Shown here piece by piece: positions 36,003-44,335 of a stretch of 64,000 bases of DNA. The notes under the pieces are model-generated. The model searched no databases, was not told where the DNA came from, and was given only the letters and a program-made list of their open reading frames with translations. This stretch comes from Microbaculum sp051390635 (GTDB lineage: Bacteria; Pseudomonadota; Alphaproteobacteria; Rhizobiales; Tepidamorphaceae): contig NZ_JBPODT010000001.1 in assembly GCF_051390635.1 (NCBI RefSeq), forward strand, positions 496,001 to 560,000, written 5' to 3'. Position numbers and translations under genes: made by a program. The number at the start of each line of letters is the position of its first letter. The stretch's first letter is position 1.

Positions 36003-38525
36003 ATGCGACCGTATTGGACGAGCTTGCTGGGTTCGATCCCAGTTGTTGTTTGCCTTTCCATGGCGACTCCGGTTCTTGCCGCCGAACAGCAGTCCTATAC
36101 AGATTTCGGCGCGCCGGACGCGACGATGTCGATCGACGGATTGCAGCTTCCGCCGCCGGACCTGCCGTTCGGGGGCGTCATCAAGGACGACGCCCTGCAA
36201 TCGACGCCGTGGTGGTCGCCACGCGTGATGCCGCCGAAAGGTGCGCCGAACGTCCTGCTAATCATCACCGACGATGCCGGGTTCGCCGTGCCGAGCACGT
36301 TCGGTGGCGTCATCCCGACACCCGCTCTCGACCGCATCGCCAACGAGGGACTGCGCTACACGCGCATGTTCTCCACGGCGCTGTGTTCGCCCACGCGCGC
36401 GGCCCTGATCACCGGCCGCAACCATCACTCGGCCGGCTTCGGCGTCATCTCAGAGCAGTCGACGGGCTTCTCCGGCTACAACAGCATTATCGACAAGGAC
36501 AAGGCGACGATCGGCCGGATCCTGCTCGACAACGGCTACAACACATCGTGGTTCGGAAAGGATCACAATACGCCCGCGTTCGAGGCGAGCCAATCGGGTC
36601 CCTTCGACCAGTGGCCGACCGGAATGGGCTTTGAGTATTTCTACGGCTTCGTCGGCGGCGACGCCAACCAGTGGCAGCCGAACCTGTTCCGCAACACCAC
36701 TCAGATCTATCCCTTCAAGGGCAAGGAAGGCGAATGGAACCTGGTCACCGCGATGGCCGACGACGCCATCGACTGGATGACGCGGATGCACCAGACCGAT
36801 CCGAGCAAGCCGTTCTTCATCAAGTACGCCCCCGGCGCGACCCACGCGCCGCATCATCCGACCAAGGAGTGGGTCGACAAGATCCACGACATGCACCTGT
36901 TCGACGACGGCTGGAACACGCTGCGCGAGACGATCTTCGCCAACCAGAAGCGGCTCGGCGTGATTCCCGAGGACGCCCAGCTGTCGGCTTGGCCGGACAA
37001 GGTTCTGAAGAAGTGGGACGATCTGACGGCCGAGGAAAAGAAGCTCTTCATCCGCCAGGTCGAGGTCTTCGCCGCCTACGCCGCCTACAGCGACCACGAG
37101 ATCGGGCGCGTCATCCAGGCCGTCGAGGACCTGGGCGTTCTCGACAACACCCTCATCATCTACATCAACGGCGATAACGGAACCAGCGCCGAAGGCGGTC
37201 CGCTCGGCACGCCCAACGAGGTCGCTTTCTTCAACGGCATCAACATGATGCCGGTCGAGACCCAGATGAAATGGTATGACGTGTGGGGCACCGAGGAGAC
37301 CTACAACCACATGTCGGCCGGCTGGTCCTGGGCCTTCGACACGCCGTTCTCCTGGTTCAAGCAGAACGCCTCCAAGCTTGGCGGCATCAACCAGAACATG
37401 GCCGTCTCCTGGCCGGCGCGCATCAAGGACAAGGGCGGCATCCGGCATCAGTTCACGCATGTCATCGACGTGATGCCGACCATCCTCGAGGTCGCCGGCA
37501 TCCCGGCTCCGGCGGTGGTGGACGGCATTCCGCAGAAGCCGGTCGAAGGCACCAGCTTCGCCTACACCTTCGACGAGGCGAACGCCGACGTCCCGTCCCG
37601 TCATCAAACCCAGTACTTCGAGATGATGGGTCAGTGGGCGCTGTACAACGACGGCTGGTTCCTCTCGACCGAGGTCAACCGGGCGCCCTGGGAGGCATTC
37701 GGACCGGCGAACCCGGATCCGCTCAACAACCAGGTGCTCGAGCTCTACAATCTAGACTCGGACTTTTCCCAGACCGCCAACGTCGCCGACCAGCATCCCG
37801 ACAAGGTGAAGGAGCTGAAGGCGATGTTCATCGCGGAGGCCCAGAAATACCAGGTGTTCCCGATGGACGCCTCGGTCGCCGCCCGCATCGTCGCGCCGCG
37901 CCCGAACATCACCGCCGGGCGGACGGAGTTCGTCTACACCAGACCGATGATCGGCCTGCCGCAAGGCGACTCGCCGTTGCTGCTGAACACCTCCTACACC
38001 GTCACCGCCGAGATCGAGGTGCCCGAGGGCGGCGCCGAGGGCATGATCCTGACCTCCGGCGGCCGCTTCGCGGGCTACGGATTCTACCTCTTGAAGGGCA
38101 AGCCGGTGTTCCTCTGGAACCTGGTCGATCTCGAACGGATCAAGTGGGAAGGCCAGGAGGCGCTCACGCCTGGCAAGCACACGGTGGAGTTCGACTTCCA
38201 GTATGACGGACTCGGTACCGGGACGCTCGCCTACAACGACTTCAGCGGCGTCGGCCGATCCGGAACCGGCACGCTGAAGGTCGACGGAAAGGCGGTCGAT
38301 ACCAAGAAGATGGAGAAGACCTTGCCCATGATCCTCCAATGGGACGAGAGCTTCGACGTCGGATCCGACACGCTCACCGGCGTGAACGACGCGGACTACA
38401 CGCCGCCGTTTGCGTTGACCGCCAAGCTCGACAAGCTGACGATCAAAATGGACCGTCCGGTACTGACCGAGGACGACAGGAAAAAGCTCGAAGCGGCGAT
38501 GAAACGCGCCTCGGACGCGAACTAG
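36003..38525 (+). CDS. Secreted arylsulfatase (formylglycine-dependent)
   Basis: An 840-residue sulfatase with a signal peptide (about residues 1-27). VLLIITDDAGF (about 83-93) provides the metal-binding Asp pair. CSPTRAALITGR (Cys128) is the type I sulfatase signature CxPxR, in which Cys is oxidised to formylglycine by a maturation enzyme; no such enzyme is encoded nearby. DNTLIIYINGDNGTSAEGG (about 380-398) holds the second metal-ligand Asp-Asn. From about residue 640 a C-terminal beta-rich domain follows (TAEIEVPEGGAEGMILTSGGRFAGYGFYLLKGKPVFLWNL), which makes it longer than E. coli AslA-type enzymes. The substrate is unknown; alkyl or aryl sulfate esters are likely. Confidence 0.93.
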   Translation: MRPYWTSLLGSIPVVVCLSMATPVLAAEQQSYTDFGAPDATMSIDGLQLPPPDLPFGGVIKDDALQSTPWWSPRVMPPKGAPNVLLIITDDAGFAVPSTFGGVIPTPALDRIANEGLRYTRMFSTALCSPTRAALITGRNHHSAGFGVISEQSTGFSGYNSIIDKDKATIGRILLDNGYNTSWFGKDHNTPAFEASQSGPFDQWPTGMGFEYFYGFVGGDANQWQPNLFRNTTQIYPFKGKEGEWNLVTAMADDAIDWMTRMHQTDPSKPFFIKYAPGATHAPHHPTKEWVDKIHDMHLFDDGWNTLRETIFANQKRLGVIPEDAQLSAWPDKVLKKWDDLTAEEKKLFIRQVEVFAAYAAYSDHEIGRVIQAVEDLGVLDNTLIIYINGDNGTSAEGGPLGTPNEVAFFNGINMMPVETQMKWYDVWGTEETYNHMSAGWSWAFDTPFSWFKQNASKLGGINQNMAVSWPARIKDKGGIRHQFTHVIDVMPTILEVAGIPAPAVVDGIPQKPVEGTSFAYTFDEANADVPSRHQTQYFEMMGQWALYNDGWFLSTEVNRAPWEAFGPANPDPLNNQVLELYNLDSDFSQTANVADQHPDKVKELKAMFIAEAQKYQVFPMDASVAARIVAPRPNITAGRTEFVYTRPMIGLPQGDSPLLLNTSYTVTAEIEVPEGGAEGMILTSGGRFAGYGFYLLKGKPVFLWNLVDLERIKWEGQEALTPGKHTVEFDFQYDGLGTGTLAYNDFSGVGRSGTGTLKVDGKAVDTKKMEKTLPMILQWDESFDVGSDTLTGVNDADYTPPFALTAKLDKLTIKMDRPVLTEDDRKKLEAAMKRASDAN

Positions 38526-38589
38526 TCCCGTCGGCGTAGCAAGCTAAACGGACGGGAGCCCGCCGGGTCGCCGCGTTTCATCGAGCGGG

Positions 38590-40134
38590 CTATCGTGCCG
38601 GCGGCGGTATCGTTCGTCCCGGCATCGGCGCGCCGGCGTCTCGCACGCCGGCGCTGTCATCGCCCGCGAACGACAGGTCTGTCACCACGCCGTCGTTGGA
38701 CGCCACACAGCGCCAGGGCGCGCGCCGCGGGCCGACGCCGACCATCACCGTCGAATCGGCCTGCGAGACCGCGTTGCCGAGAACGGCGATGGCGCGGTGC
38801 CCACCGGCCTGCCGGCGAACCGCATCCATGCAGGCCCGCTCCACCAGACTGCCGGAGTTGGAACCGGCACCGGAGGCCGAGCTCGGGGGCGAGCTGGTCA
38901 CGCGCACCGGGATCATCCGCCGGGTGCCGCGCACGGTATAGGCGCGATCGACCTCGCAGGCCGCCCGGGTGCCGTCGGCATAGAGATAAACGAGCGCATC
39001 GCCGGTGCGCCCGACATCACGACTGGTCACCCGTACCCGATCCCTGTCAATTCCGAGCGTTTCGGCCAGTTCGTCGGCGCAGGCCTGTTCCTGCCCCGGC
39101 GTGCCCCTGGTTTGACGCGTCCGAGACATGATCCGCGCCGGACCGATCTCGGCGAACTGCAGGTCGCGCGCCACGGGTTCGAGCAGAATTTCGTTCGCCA
39201 CATAACGCACCGGCGGGGCCAGGGGCGGCGCCACCCTCGCCGGGACGACCATGACCTGGCCGGGCCGCACCGTCGCCATGTCCCGCACGGACGGATTGGA
39301 TAGGAACAGGGCGTGCTGGGTGATGCCGCACCGCCACGCGAGGTCGTCGAGCGCCTCGTTCTCACGCACGATCGCCCGATTGCCGCAAGGACTCGCGGCA
39401 GAGAGGCCCACATGGGTCGGCAAATGGATCAATGCGCCAGTGCCGATGTCGCCGCCGTTGGTGATCTGCGGGTTGGCGTCGAGCAAGGCCTCGACCGTCA
39501 CGCGGCACGCGCGGGCAAGTCCGTCGATCGTCTGGCCTTGCATCAGGTGGGTATAGGACCCGCAGCCGGAGTGCGGAGCCTGCCGCGCGGACGGCACCAG
39601 GTCATAGCGATGGCCGCCGGCCGGCACCCGGGTCGGCGCGGTACGGGCCGTGGTCTCGGACAGCGGATGCAGCTCCATCGCGGCGATACCGACCGCCAGG
39701 TTCAGTCCGGAATTGCCGCCGACGCGCAACGGCTGCAGCGTTACAGCACGGCGCGGACCGCCGACGAGGCCGCGCCCCTCGCCGTCCTCCTCCATGGTGG
39801 CGCCGGATTCCGCTCGCGCGTAGATTCCGGTCAGCGCACCGGATGGCCCGTCGGTTCTGTCCGCGACCACGCTCCAGGCGATCACGCCGGCGCCGGTGGC
39901 GCCCAGATTGCGCCCCACCGCGCGCAGGCGACCGCCATAGGCTTCCGTCAGGCCGTTCGCCTTATGAAACACGCAATACAGGTCGCGCGGCGAACTGAGG
40001 ATCAGCGAGAATCCGCCGCTGTCCTCGCAGGTCAGCATGCCGGCCTCCACCCACGCCTCCGCTTGCTGTGGCGGTCCGATCAGACCGGCCACAGCGATGG
40101 CGGCGAAGATGGTTCTCTTCGAGAATGAGAGCAT
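38590..40134 (-). CDS. Secreted DUF992-LysM protein with C-terminal module shared with a neighbouring lipoprotein
   Basis: A 514-residue exported protein (signal peptide about residues 1-27, ending QQAEAW). Residues about 28-165 match DUF992 (VEAGMLTCEDSGGFSLILSSPRDLYCVFHKANG ... LNLAVGIAAMELHP). Two LysM-like repeats follow: GCGSYTHLMQGQTIDGLARACRVTVEALLDANPQI (about 190-225) and CGNRAIVRENEALDDLAWRCGITQHALFLSNPSV (about 249-283). The last ~65 residues (ACMDAVRRQAGGHRAIAVLGNAVSQADSTVMVGVGPRRAPWRCVASNDGVVTDLSF) resemble the whole mature part of the lipoprotein encoded directly upstream. LysM suggests binding to peptidoglycan or chitin-like glycans; the module's role is unknown. Confidence 0.82.
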   Translation of the reverse strand: MLSFSKRTIFAAIAVAGLIGPPQQAEAWVEAGMLTCEDSGGFSLILSSPRDLYCVFHKANGLTEAYGGRLRAVGRNLGATGAGVIAWSVVADRTDGPSGALTGIYARAESGATMEEDGEGRGLVGGPRRAVTLQPLRVGGNSGLNLAVGIAAMELHPLSETTARTAPTRVPAGGHRYDLVPSARQAPHSGCGSYTHLMQGQTIDGLARACRVTVEALLDANPQITNGGDIGTGALIHLPTHVGLSAASPCGNRAIVRENEALDDLAWRCGITQHALFLSNPSVRDMATVRPGQVMVVPARVAPPLAPPVRYVANEILLEPVARDLQFAEIGPARIMSRTRQTRGTPGQEQACADELAETLGIDRDRVRVTSRDVGRTGDALVYLYADGTRAACEVDRAYTVRGTRRMIPVRVTSSPPSSASGAGSNSGSLVERACMDAVRRQAGGHRAIAVLGNAVSQADSTVMVGVGPRRAPWRCVASNDGVVTDLSFAGDDSAGVRDAGAPMPGRTIPPPAR

Positions 40135-40200
40135 CCGTTTCCCTGACGTGTCGCTGGGGTCGAAACGGCTCCCCCGAGACCTCGAGTACGCTTCAGGGCC

Positions 40201-40539
40201 TTACGAGCGTCCTTCGCTGCCCGTGTAGATGACCTCGGTCACCCGGCCGCCGGAGACCAGGCAACGCCACGGCGCCTGCGCCGCCGGGAACCCGACCATG
40301 ACCTGCGTCGCCGCCTGCGAGAATTCGCTATTGATGACCCCGACGCCCGACGCGTTGGTCTGCTGCTGCACCGCCTTGACGCAAAGGTCTTCCGCGACCG
40401 CGTTCGGTCCGCTCGGCGCGCGCGTCGGCCCGTTCGCGGTCATCGCGGCGCTCGACGCCGTCGGCGCCGTTGACGGATCGGAATTGCACCCGGCGAGTGC
40501 CAGAACGACCGGCACCGCGGCCACTAAGAACTTTCTCAT
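40201..40539 (-). CDS. Small lipoprotein carrying the same C-terminal module as the DUF992-LysM protein
   Basis: A 112-residue lipoprotein: lipobox LALAGC with Cys18, then a short S/T/A/P-rich linker. The C-terminal domain (about residues 50-112, LCVKAVQQQTNASGVGVINSEFSQAATQVMVGFPAAQAPWRCLVSGGRVTEVIYTGSEG) aligns along its length with the end of the downstream DUF992-LysM protein: the C..AV.QQ, Q.MVG and APWRC-V..G.VT pattern is shared, and both cysteines are kept. AGGAAGGTGAA precedes the ATG. The two genes are 66 bp apart on the same strand and may be co-transcribed. Confidence 0.82.
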   Translation of the reverse strand: MRKFLVAAVPVVLALAGCNSDPSTAPTASSAAMTANGPTRAPSGPNAVAEDLCVKAVQQQTNASGVGVINSEFSQAATQVMVGFPAAQAPWRCLVSGGRVTEVIYTGSEGRS

Positions 40540-40597
40540 TTCACCTTCCTCTTGTCGGTCCTGGTTCCAACACCCCTGAAGCGCCCCTCAGGCGAGG

Positions 40598-41578
40598 TCA
40601 AGACATGATAACGAAATCCTGCCCGGATCGCGTGTCGGGATGTAGCGGCGCCTCTGTCAGGATCATGACGAGGCCCGGATGCATCCGCTTGCGCATCCGG
40701 GCGACGAATTCGTCGCTCGTGCGCAGCCGCGTAATCGCCGTTTCCTCCGCCGAGACCGGCCCGTCGCCGGGCTGATGGCTGATCGCCTGCCAATGCAGCC
40801 CCCGCGCCCCACTGTCCGGGCCGCGCAGCACGAACACGTGGTTGCCGATCGCACGGCTCCCATCGATCGAGAGTTCGCCTTCCATCAGGACGTTTCCGTT
40901 TTCCAGCAGCATGATCCGCCGTTCGCGCGACGACGCGATGACCGAGGTGATGGGCGCGGTCTCTGATTCGATCCAGTCCTTTGGATGCTTCTTGTCCTCC
41001 AGCGCGGCTTCCACGTTCTCGAACTCGTGTTCGGCATAGCCGCTCAGCACCATGCCCGGGTGCTTCAGCTCCCACGGATCGGTGCTCTTGCCGGAGATGA
41101 TGACCGGCGTGCCGAGATGGGTGACCTCGAAAAGGTTCTCGGAGAACGCCAGTGGCAGCCGCACGCAGCCGTGCGACGCGGGATATCCGGGCAGATTGCC
41201 GGCATGCAGCGCGATGCCAGACCACGTCAGCCGGTTCATGTTGGGCATCGGCGCGTTGTTGTAGGTCGACGAGCGGTGGTGCTTGTCTTTTTGCAGCACC
41301 ACGAACACGCCGGTCGGCGTCGAATGGCCGGGCTTTCCGGTGGAGCAGGTCGAGACGGCGATGCGCACGCCGTTGCGATAGACATGGACGAGCTGCTCGG
41401 GAATCGAGACGACCACGGCAACCGGCCCGGTCGGCTGCCGGTCCGGATGCCAGGTGAAGTCGCCGGGCTTCAGCTCGCTGATGTCCTTGAGCTGCTCCGC
41501 AAAAACCTCGAACCCCAGCGCGGACATGCCCGCGACGCCGGCGCCGAGGACGAAATGACGTCGGTCGATCGTCATCAT
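40598..41578 (-). CDS. L,D-transpeptidase (YkuD domain), Tat-exported
   Basis: A 326-residue protein with an N-terminal twin-arginine signal (DRRHFVLGAGVAGMSALGFEVFA). The YkuD domain (about residues 52-185) has the catalytic stretch LHAGNLPGYPASHGCVRLP with Cys138 and the upstream conserved His, the family's HX(14-17)SHGCXR signature. It forms 3-3 peptidoglycan cross-links or attaches proteins to the wall. The C-terminal third (about 200-326) is not obviously conserved. It is placed with other envelope genes on the minus strand between a lipoprotein and a lysozyme-inhibitor-like gene. Confidence 0.93.
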   Translation of the reverse strand: MMTIDRRHFVLGAGVAGMSALGFEVFAEQLKDISELKPGDFTWHPDRQPTGPVAVVVSIPEQLVHVYRNGVRIAVSTCSTGKPGHSTPTGVFVVLQKDKHHRSSTYNNAPMPNMNRLTWSGIALHAGNLPGYPASHGCVRLPLAFSENLFEVTHLGTPVIISGKSTDPWELKHPGMVLSGYAEHEFENVEAALEDKKHPKDWIESETAPITSVIASSRERRIMLLENGNVLMEGELSIDGSRAIGNHVFVLRGPDSGARGLHWQAISHQPGDGPVSAEETAITRLRTSDEFVARMRKRMHPGLVMILTEAPLHPDTRSGQDFVIMS

Positions 41579-41606
41579 CGCCTGTCTCCCGGTCCTTCAG
41601 CGGCAA

Positions 41607-42017
41607 TCACATGATGGCCATCGAGACCATGAACGGCACGGTCTCGTTGCTGTCGCGGGCATTGCCCATCAGATAGACGCGGATCGTGTAGTCACCGTCG
41701 GATGTCAGCTTGATGCTGGCGTTCTCGCCGTCGATCGAACCGTTGTAGATCGCCACCCCGTCGCTGCCCGGCGGCAGGATGTTGAAGTAGGCGTTGCCCT
41801 CCGTGATCAGCGAGACCGACATGGTCTGCCCGGCGCGCGCGCCGAGTACGTAGTCCTTGTATTCGTCGCCTGTGACCGTGCCTTCGACGGCGGCATTGTC
41901 GTTGCCGGGCGAAAACCGCACCTCCTCCCGCGATTGCGCCGCGGCAGGCCCTGCAAGGCTCGCCGCGAGAACGAGGAACGCGAAAACGGCCACGGCACGA
42001 GAGAAAACACGCATCAT
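41607..42017 (-). CDS. Periplasmic lysozyme-inhibitor-like protein (PliI/PliG type)
   Basis: A 136-residue secreted protein with a signal peptide (about residues 1-26, VAVFAFLVLAASLAGPAAAQ). The mature domain EEVRFSPGNDNAAVEGTVTGDEYKDYVLGARAGQTMSVSLI ... NAYFNILPPGSDGVAIYNGSIDG ... LTSDGDYTIRVYLMGNARDSNE follows the pattern of bacterial g-/i-type lysozyme inhibitors (YcgK/PliG-like): a beta-sandwich with DYVLxAxAGQTxSVxL and a GDYTIRVYLMxNAAR-type C-terminal strand. GGAGGGGTGATC lies upstream of the ATG at 42017. The family call is from remembered patterns and needs a profile search. Confidence 0.72.
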   Translation of the reverse strand: MMRVFSRAVAVFAFLVLAASLAGPAAAQSREEVRFSPGNDNAAVEGTVTGDEYKDYVLGARAGQTMSVSLITEGNAYFNILPPGSDGVAIYNGSIDGENASIKLTSDGDYTIRVYLMGNARDSNETVPFMVSMAIM

Positions 42018-42360
42018 GATCACCCCTCCATCGAATTCGACGGCACAGCCCGGGTCCGGGCCGATCATGTCCGCCAACGGATCGGAAACGATCCCGTCGA
42101 CGTTTACGCCCCCGTCCCGCGACCGGATCACGCTGACGGCTGGAAGCCGGCGGCGCCAGCCGGTGTACGGTCCGTCTTTTTAATTGCCGGAGGTTTCCGG
42201 TCCAGCGGAATTTTTAGGCAACGAACAATTCCGGACCCGCCTTCGGCCGCATCCAGCGGCGGCAATCCTCACCAGTCGGCGCCAGGACCATTGGCTGGCC
42301 CAATGCCGGCGCAACCGCCCGCCGCAGCCGCCGAAATTAGGGCCGACAACCGTGCCCCCG
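42018..42360. other. 343-bp intergenic region
   Basis: No convincing gene on either strand. It should contain the promoter of the lysozyme-inhibitor-like gene (ribosome binding site near 42022-42029) and the 3' end of the extensin-family transcript. No clear terminator is seen. Confidence 0.5.
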
Positions 42361-43023
42361 CTATTTGCAGTAGCGATAGCTGTTGTCGGCGTTGTGCCGG
42401 GCCAGATCGAGATGGAAGTGATCGTAATGTTGCCGGTCCCCGTTCGGGCCGATCACGGTGGTGAACGTCTTGCAGGCGCCGGAATGGGCTTCCCGCAGGA
42501 ATACGCGATCCTGCGGGCTTCCGCGCCAGCCGTCCTCGACGGTGACGGTGCGCCCGTCGGAGAGCTTGAAGGCGGCGATGTCGATGGCGTTGCCGAAGGA
42601 ATGCTCGGAGACCTTGCCATAGGCCTTGCTGTTGCGCGTGCGGCAGGAATAGGACGAGAGCACCTGGATTTCGCGCACATAGGCGCCGTAGGTGCGCGCC
42701 GCCGCCGGTTCCACCACGTGATAGAGCCAGCCGTCGAGGGCCGACGTCAGCGGGCAGTTGAGCGTCGCGCTGCTCGATAAGCCGACATAGCCCGACAGTG
42801 CCGCCGACACCTTCAGCGGATACCAGACGCCGCAGGCGCCCTTGTCGTTGATCCGGTTCAGGCGCTGGACGAACGCGCTCGGCTCGTAGCCGCCCTTGGC
42901 CAGGCAGATGGCCTCGGCGTCCTTGCGCCAGGCCTGGTCGCGCCACGAATAGAGCGACCGGTCGGCGCAGCCGAACAGGAAAACGAGCGAAAACACGAAT
43001 AAGACGGCGGTCATGCGATTCAT
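42361..43023 (-). CDS. Extensin-like C-terminal domain lipoprotein
   Basis: A 220-residue protein with a lipobox-like N-terminus (VLFVFSLVFLFGCADRS, Cys about 19). The rest is an extensin-like C-terminal domain: AICLAKGGYEP...GACGVWYPLKVSAALSG (about residues 38-79), CPLTSALDGWLYHVVEPAA, SYSCRTRNSKAYGKVSEHSFGNAIDIAAFKLSDGRTVTVEDGW (about 124-166) and GPNGDRQHYDHFHLDLARH near the C-terminus. The H, D, H and DHFH residues suggest a zinc site like that of peptidoglycan L,D/D,D-carboxypeptidases, but activity is unproven. ATG at 43023 gives the best lipoprotein signal. A second member is encoded at 44336. Confidence 0.88.
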   Translation of the reverse strand: MNRMTAVLFVFSLVFLFGCADRSLYSWRDQAWRKDAEAICLAKGGYEPSAFVQRLNRINDKGACGVWYPLKVSAALSGYVGLSSSATLNCPLTSALDGWLYHVVEPAAARTYGAYVREIQVLSSYSCRTRNSKAYGKVSEHSFGNAIDIAAFKLSDGRTVTVEDGWRGSPQDRVFLREAHSGACKTFTTVIGPNGDRQHYDHFHLDLARHNADNSYRYCK

Positions 43024-43182
43024 GCCGCCGATCATTCGAATTTGAGGCAAATGCCACGTAAACAGACACGGTTAATTTGGCCTTAACCGGCCCGGCCCGC
43101 GCTGCGCCTGCGGCAAGGGGACTTGCGGGCCCGCAGCCCGCACGGTATCTAACTGCCTTATTCTGCTACACAGGTTAGTTCT

Positions 43183-43803
43183 ATGACATTTTCCTGGACG
43201 CAGCGACAGTTCGTCGGCGGCGCCTTGTGCCTCGATTTCGCGAATACGGTCTTCTACGCCAACGACGCCGAGCGCCGTGGCGATCGCCTGCGTCACGCAA
43301 GCGACATCGCGAGCTGGCTGGAGGCGGCCTGTCGGTTCGGCGCGGCCGGTTGCTACGCGCCGATGCTGGCGGTTGCCGCTGATGCGTTCGACGTCGCCGC
43401 GGTCGCCGACATGCTGACACTGCGCCAAGCAGTTGACGATTTGTTCCGCGCCGTCGCAATCGAGCATGCGCCATCGTCGCTCGCCATGCGGCGCGTGCTT
43501 TTCGAACTTGGCAGCGCCCTGTCGCAGACGGAAATCGCCACCGGCCCGGACGGCCTGTTTCCGACCCTTGCGGCGTCCCGACCGCAGACACCGGTCACCG
43601 CGCGCGCCGCGATCGCCCATTCGGCCATCGCGCTATCCGCCTCTCCTCTGTCCGGCCGATTGAAGACCTGCCCGAACTGCAGCTGGATCTTCGTCGATCG
43701 CTCGCGGAACGCCAGCCGCCTGTGGTGCGACATGCTCACCTGCGGCAACCGGGCCAAGGCCCGCCGCTACCACGAGGTGCATCGCGAGCCCGCGAAGACC
43801 TGA
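43183..43803 (+). CDS. ABATE-CGNR zinc-finger regulator
   Basis: A 206-residue protein of the CGNR family (ABATE N-terminal domain plus C-terminal zinc finger). The N-terminus VGGALCLDFANTVFYANDAERRGDRLRHASDIASWLEAA (about residues 11-48) is the stress-sensor-like helical part. The C-terminal finger (about 161-197, LKTCPNCSWIFVDRSRNASRLWCDMLTCGNRAKARRYHE) has four cysteines and the CGNR motif. These proteins are predicted DNA-binding regulators. It is divergent from the extensin gene at 42361, with its own start near 43183, and is followed by a lipoprotein gene. Confidence 0.92.
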   Translation: MTFSWTQRQFVGGALCLDFANTVFYANDAERRGDRLRHASDIASWLEAACRFGAAGCYAPMLAVAADAFDVAAVADMLTLRQAVDDLFRAVAIEHAPSSLAMRRVLFELGSALSQTEIATGPDGLFPTLAASRPQTPVTARAAIAHSAIALSASPLSGRLKTCPNCSWIFVDRSRNASRLWCDMLTCGNRAKARRYHEVHREPAKT

Positions 43804-43858
43804 CTCGCAAAACCGATTTTGACGGTTATAATACACGGCCTCGTGTCCGGATGGCCCC

Positions 43859-44314
43859 ATGCTTCGACGTCTCGCAATCCTGATCGGTCTGGCGGTTTCG
43901 CTCGCTGCCTGCGAGGAGACGACCGGCGACTATGTGACGGTCACCGGCGGCGGCTTCCTGTTCAACTACCGGCTGGCCGAGGCGACCTACGGCCTCGTCG
44001 CCACCGCCCGCCGCACCGTGCCACCGGGGACCGTGTTCATCGCCGATTTCGAGAACCCGGAGGGAGGCCCGCCGCTGACCGTGGAACTGGTCTCCCGCGA
44101 GAAACAACGCCGCTTCGCCCTGAATTCGCCACCGATCAAGAACGTCGTCGCCGACACGCCATACACCGTGACGCTGACGCTCAAGACGCCCGAGGGCGCG
44201 GTCATCGAGACCCACGAGACGACCTACACCTCCAAGATCGGCTCCAGTGTCCTGCCGGAAAAGCCGCTCACGATCGGCCCGGGCTACACCAAGAACCCGG
44301 ACCTGAAGGAGTAG
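43859..44314 (+). CDS. Lipoprotein of unknown function
   Basis: A 151-residue lipoprotein with lipobox SLAACEE (Cys18). The mature domain is beta-rich and ends in KPLTIGPGYTKNPDLKE; YVTVTGGGFLFNYRLAEATYGLVATARRTVPPGTVFIADFENPEGGPPLTVELVSREKQRRFALNSPPIKNV contains regularly alternating strands. No family is recognised. It converges on the extensin-family gene at 44336 (21-bp gap). A link with the CGNR regulator directly upstream (55-bp gap) is possible. Confidence 0.78.
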   Translation: MLRRLAILIGLAVSLAACEETTGDYVTVTGGGFLFNYRLAEATYGLVATARRTVPPGTVFIADFENPEGGPPLTVELVSREKQRRFALNSPPIKNVVADTPYTVTLTLKTPEGAVIETHETTYTSKIGSSVLPEKPLTIGPGYTKNPDLKE

Positions 44315-44335
44315 GCGAACGCCCGCTGCCCCCGC

